From: Chloroflexota bacterium
Lineage (GTDB): Bacteria; Chloroflexota; Anaerolineae; Promineifilales; Promineifilaceae
DNA length: 6,223 nucleotides
Assembly: GCA_024223125.1 (NCBI GenBank)
Contig: JAAEOP010001098.1
Coordinates: forward strand, 1-6,223
Reading direction: 5' to 3'
In this document: positions 5,928 to 6,223 of the stretch, in pieces
How positions within the stretch are numbered: position 1 is the first letter of the stretch
Layout of the letters: every line of letters begins with the position of its first letter
Notes under the pieces: generated by a model
The model's input: only the letters and a program-made list of their open reading frames with translations
Database searches by the model: none
Told to the model about the DNA's origin: nothing
Program-made: the position numbers and the translations under genes

Positions 5928-6223
5928 TAAGCCATCCCCTGGCAACCAGTTCTGAAATTTCTAAACCGTCTTTATTTGCAACAGGACTGACTCGAACTGG
6001 CGAATCCAGTTTGCATTCAAACCAGAGTCCTACAGAATCAGCAATGGAGTTAATATATTCTGGGTGATGTGAAATGATAAGTGACTGCAATTCACCATCT
6101 ATGCAAAAATCATATAAGGCGGTTAGCCAGGGTTGAATTTCCGGCAAAGAAACAAAGTTTTCAGGCTCATCAATACAAAGTGTAAAGTTCTCATCTTGAG
6201 TAAAATAAATAAGGGCGTAAAGA
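5920..6223 (-). CDS. ABC/SMC-type ATPase (AAA_15/AAA_21-like), C-terminal part only
   Basis: The gene enters from beyond the right edge; 100 codons are visible, in frame from base 6222, ending at TAG 5922-5920. The fragment starts LYALIYF and shows Walker B with catalytic acid (FTLCIDEPEN, fragment residues 13-22), followed 29 residues later by LIISHHPEY, where the histidine fits the H-loop/switch position. This spacing is typical of the C-terminal half of OLD, RecF, AriA and RloA-like ATPases, which dimerise on ATP and control a partner. Walker A and the signature motif must lie outside the window. There is no internal start to prefer: a TTG at 6147 would cut off Walker B. The 8-nt overlap with the TOPRIM-like gene implies a coupled pair. 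G+C is low, about 40%. Confidence 0.85.
   Translation of the reverse strand, partial: LYALIYFTQDENFTLCIDEPENFVSLPEIQPWLTALYDFCIDGELQSLIISHHPEYINSIADSVGLWFECKLDSPVRVSPVANKDGLEISELVARGWLNE
5936..5940 (-). promoter_or_regulatory. Ribosome binding site of the TOPRIM-like gene
   Basis: AGGGG on the minus strand lies 8 nt before ATG 5927-5925, inside the end of the ATPase gene. It supports the 185-residue start over the TTG at 5945-5943 and shows that the overlap is a normal operon arrangement. Confidence 0.7.

Noticed and set aside
5928..5945. TTG start adding six residues to the TOPRIM-like protein
   Set aside because: ATG at 5927 has AGGGG at good spacing, and homology-like sequence starts just after it.
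5920..6147. Separate 75-residue protein starting at TTG 6147
   Set aside because: The frame stays open to the window edge, and Walker B lies upstream of that TTG, so this is the end of a larger ATPase.

Overview
All four protein-coding genes in this window lie on the minus strand, so transcription runs from the right end to the left. The organism looks like a member of the Chloroflexota (Anaerolineae or a relative). This rests on the style of the Ser/Thr kinase (one membrane anchor, Thr/Pro-rich linkers, extracytoplasmic SH3 domain), the large membrane-bound AAA+ protein, and a very high density of the palindrome CGGCCG. It is an inference, since there is no rRNA or other marker gene.

In transcription order the genes are: (1) the last 100 codons of an ABC/SMC-type ATPase (5920 to beyond 6223), with Walker B and an H-loop-like motif; (2) a 185-residue protein with a TOPRIM-like E...DxD pattern (5370-5927); (3) a 1094-residue protein with about eight membrane segments, an Ig-like beta-domain, an AAA+/STAND-like ATPase and a winged-helix end (2089-5373); (4) a 583-residue membrane-anchored Ser/Thr protein kinase with an outside SH3 domain (198-1949). 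Genes 1 and 2 overlap by 8 nt and genes 2 and 3 by 4 nt (ATGA), so these three appear to be one translationally coupled operon. The kinase follows after 139 nt, with its own strong ribosome binding site and a possible weak promoter.

The ATPase plus TOPRIM-like pair has the gene order of two-gene defence modules such as PARIS (AriA-AriB) and RloA-RloB. Here it is coupled to a membrane STAND-like ATPase, an arrangement I do not recognise as a described system. The proposed defence role is inference. Base composition changes sharply near the gene 2/gene 3 junction: 5461-6223 is 41% G+C by hand count and has no CGGCCG, while the rest is roughly 50-57% G+C in sampled lines and holds 28 copies. The ATPase/TOPRIM-like module therefore looks acquired and the membrane ATPase native.

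The non-coding DNA (1-197 and 1950-2088) is mostly a dispersed, partly palindromic repeat family. Copies lie on both sides of the kinase gene in the same orientation. I saw no tRNA, rRNA, CRISPR array, transposase or replication origin.
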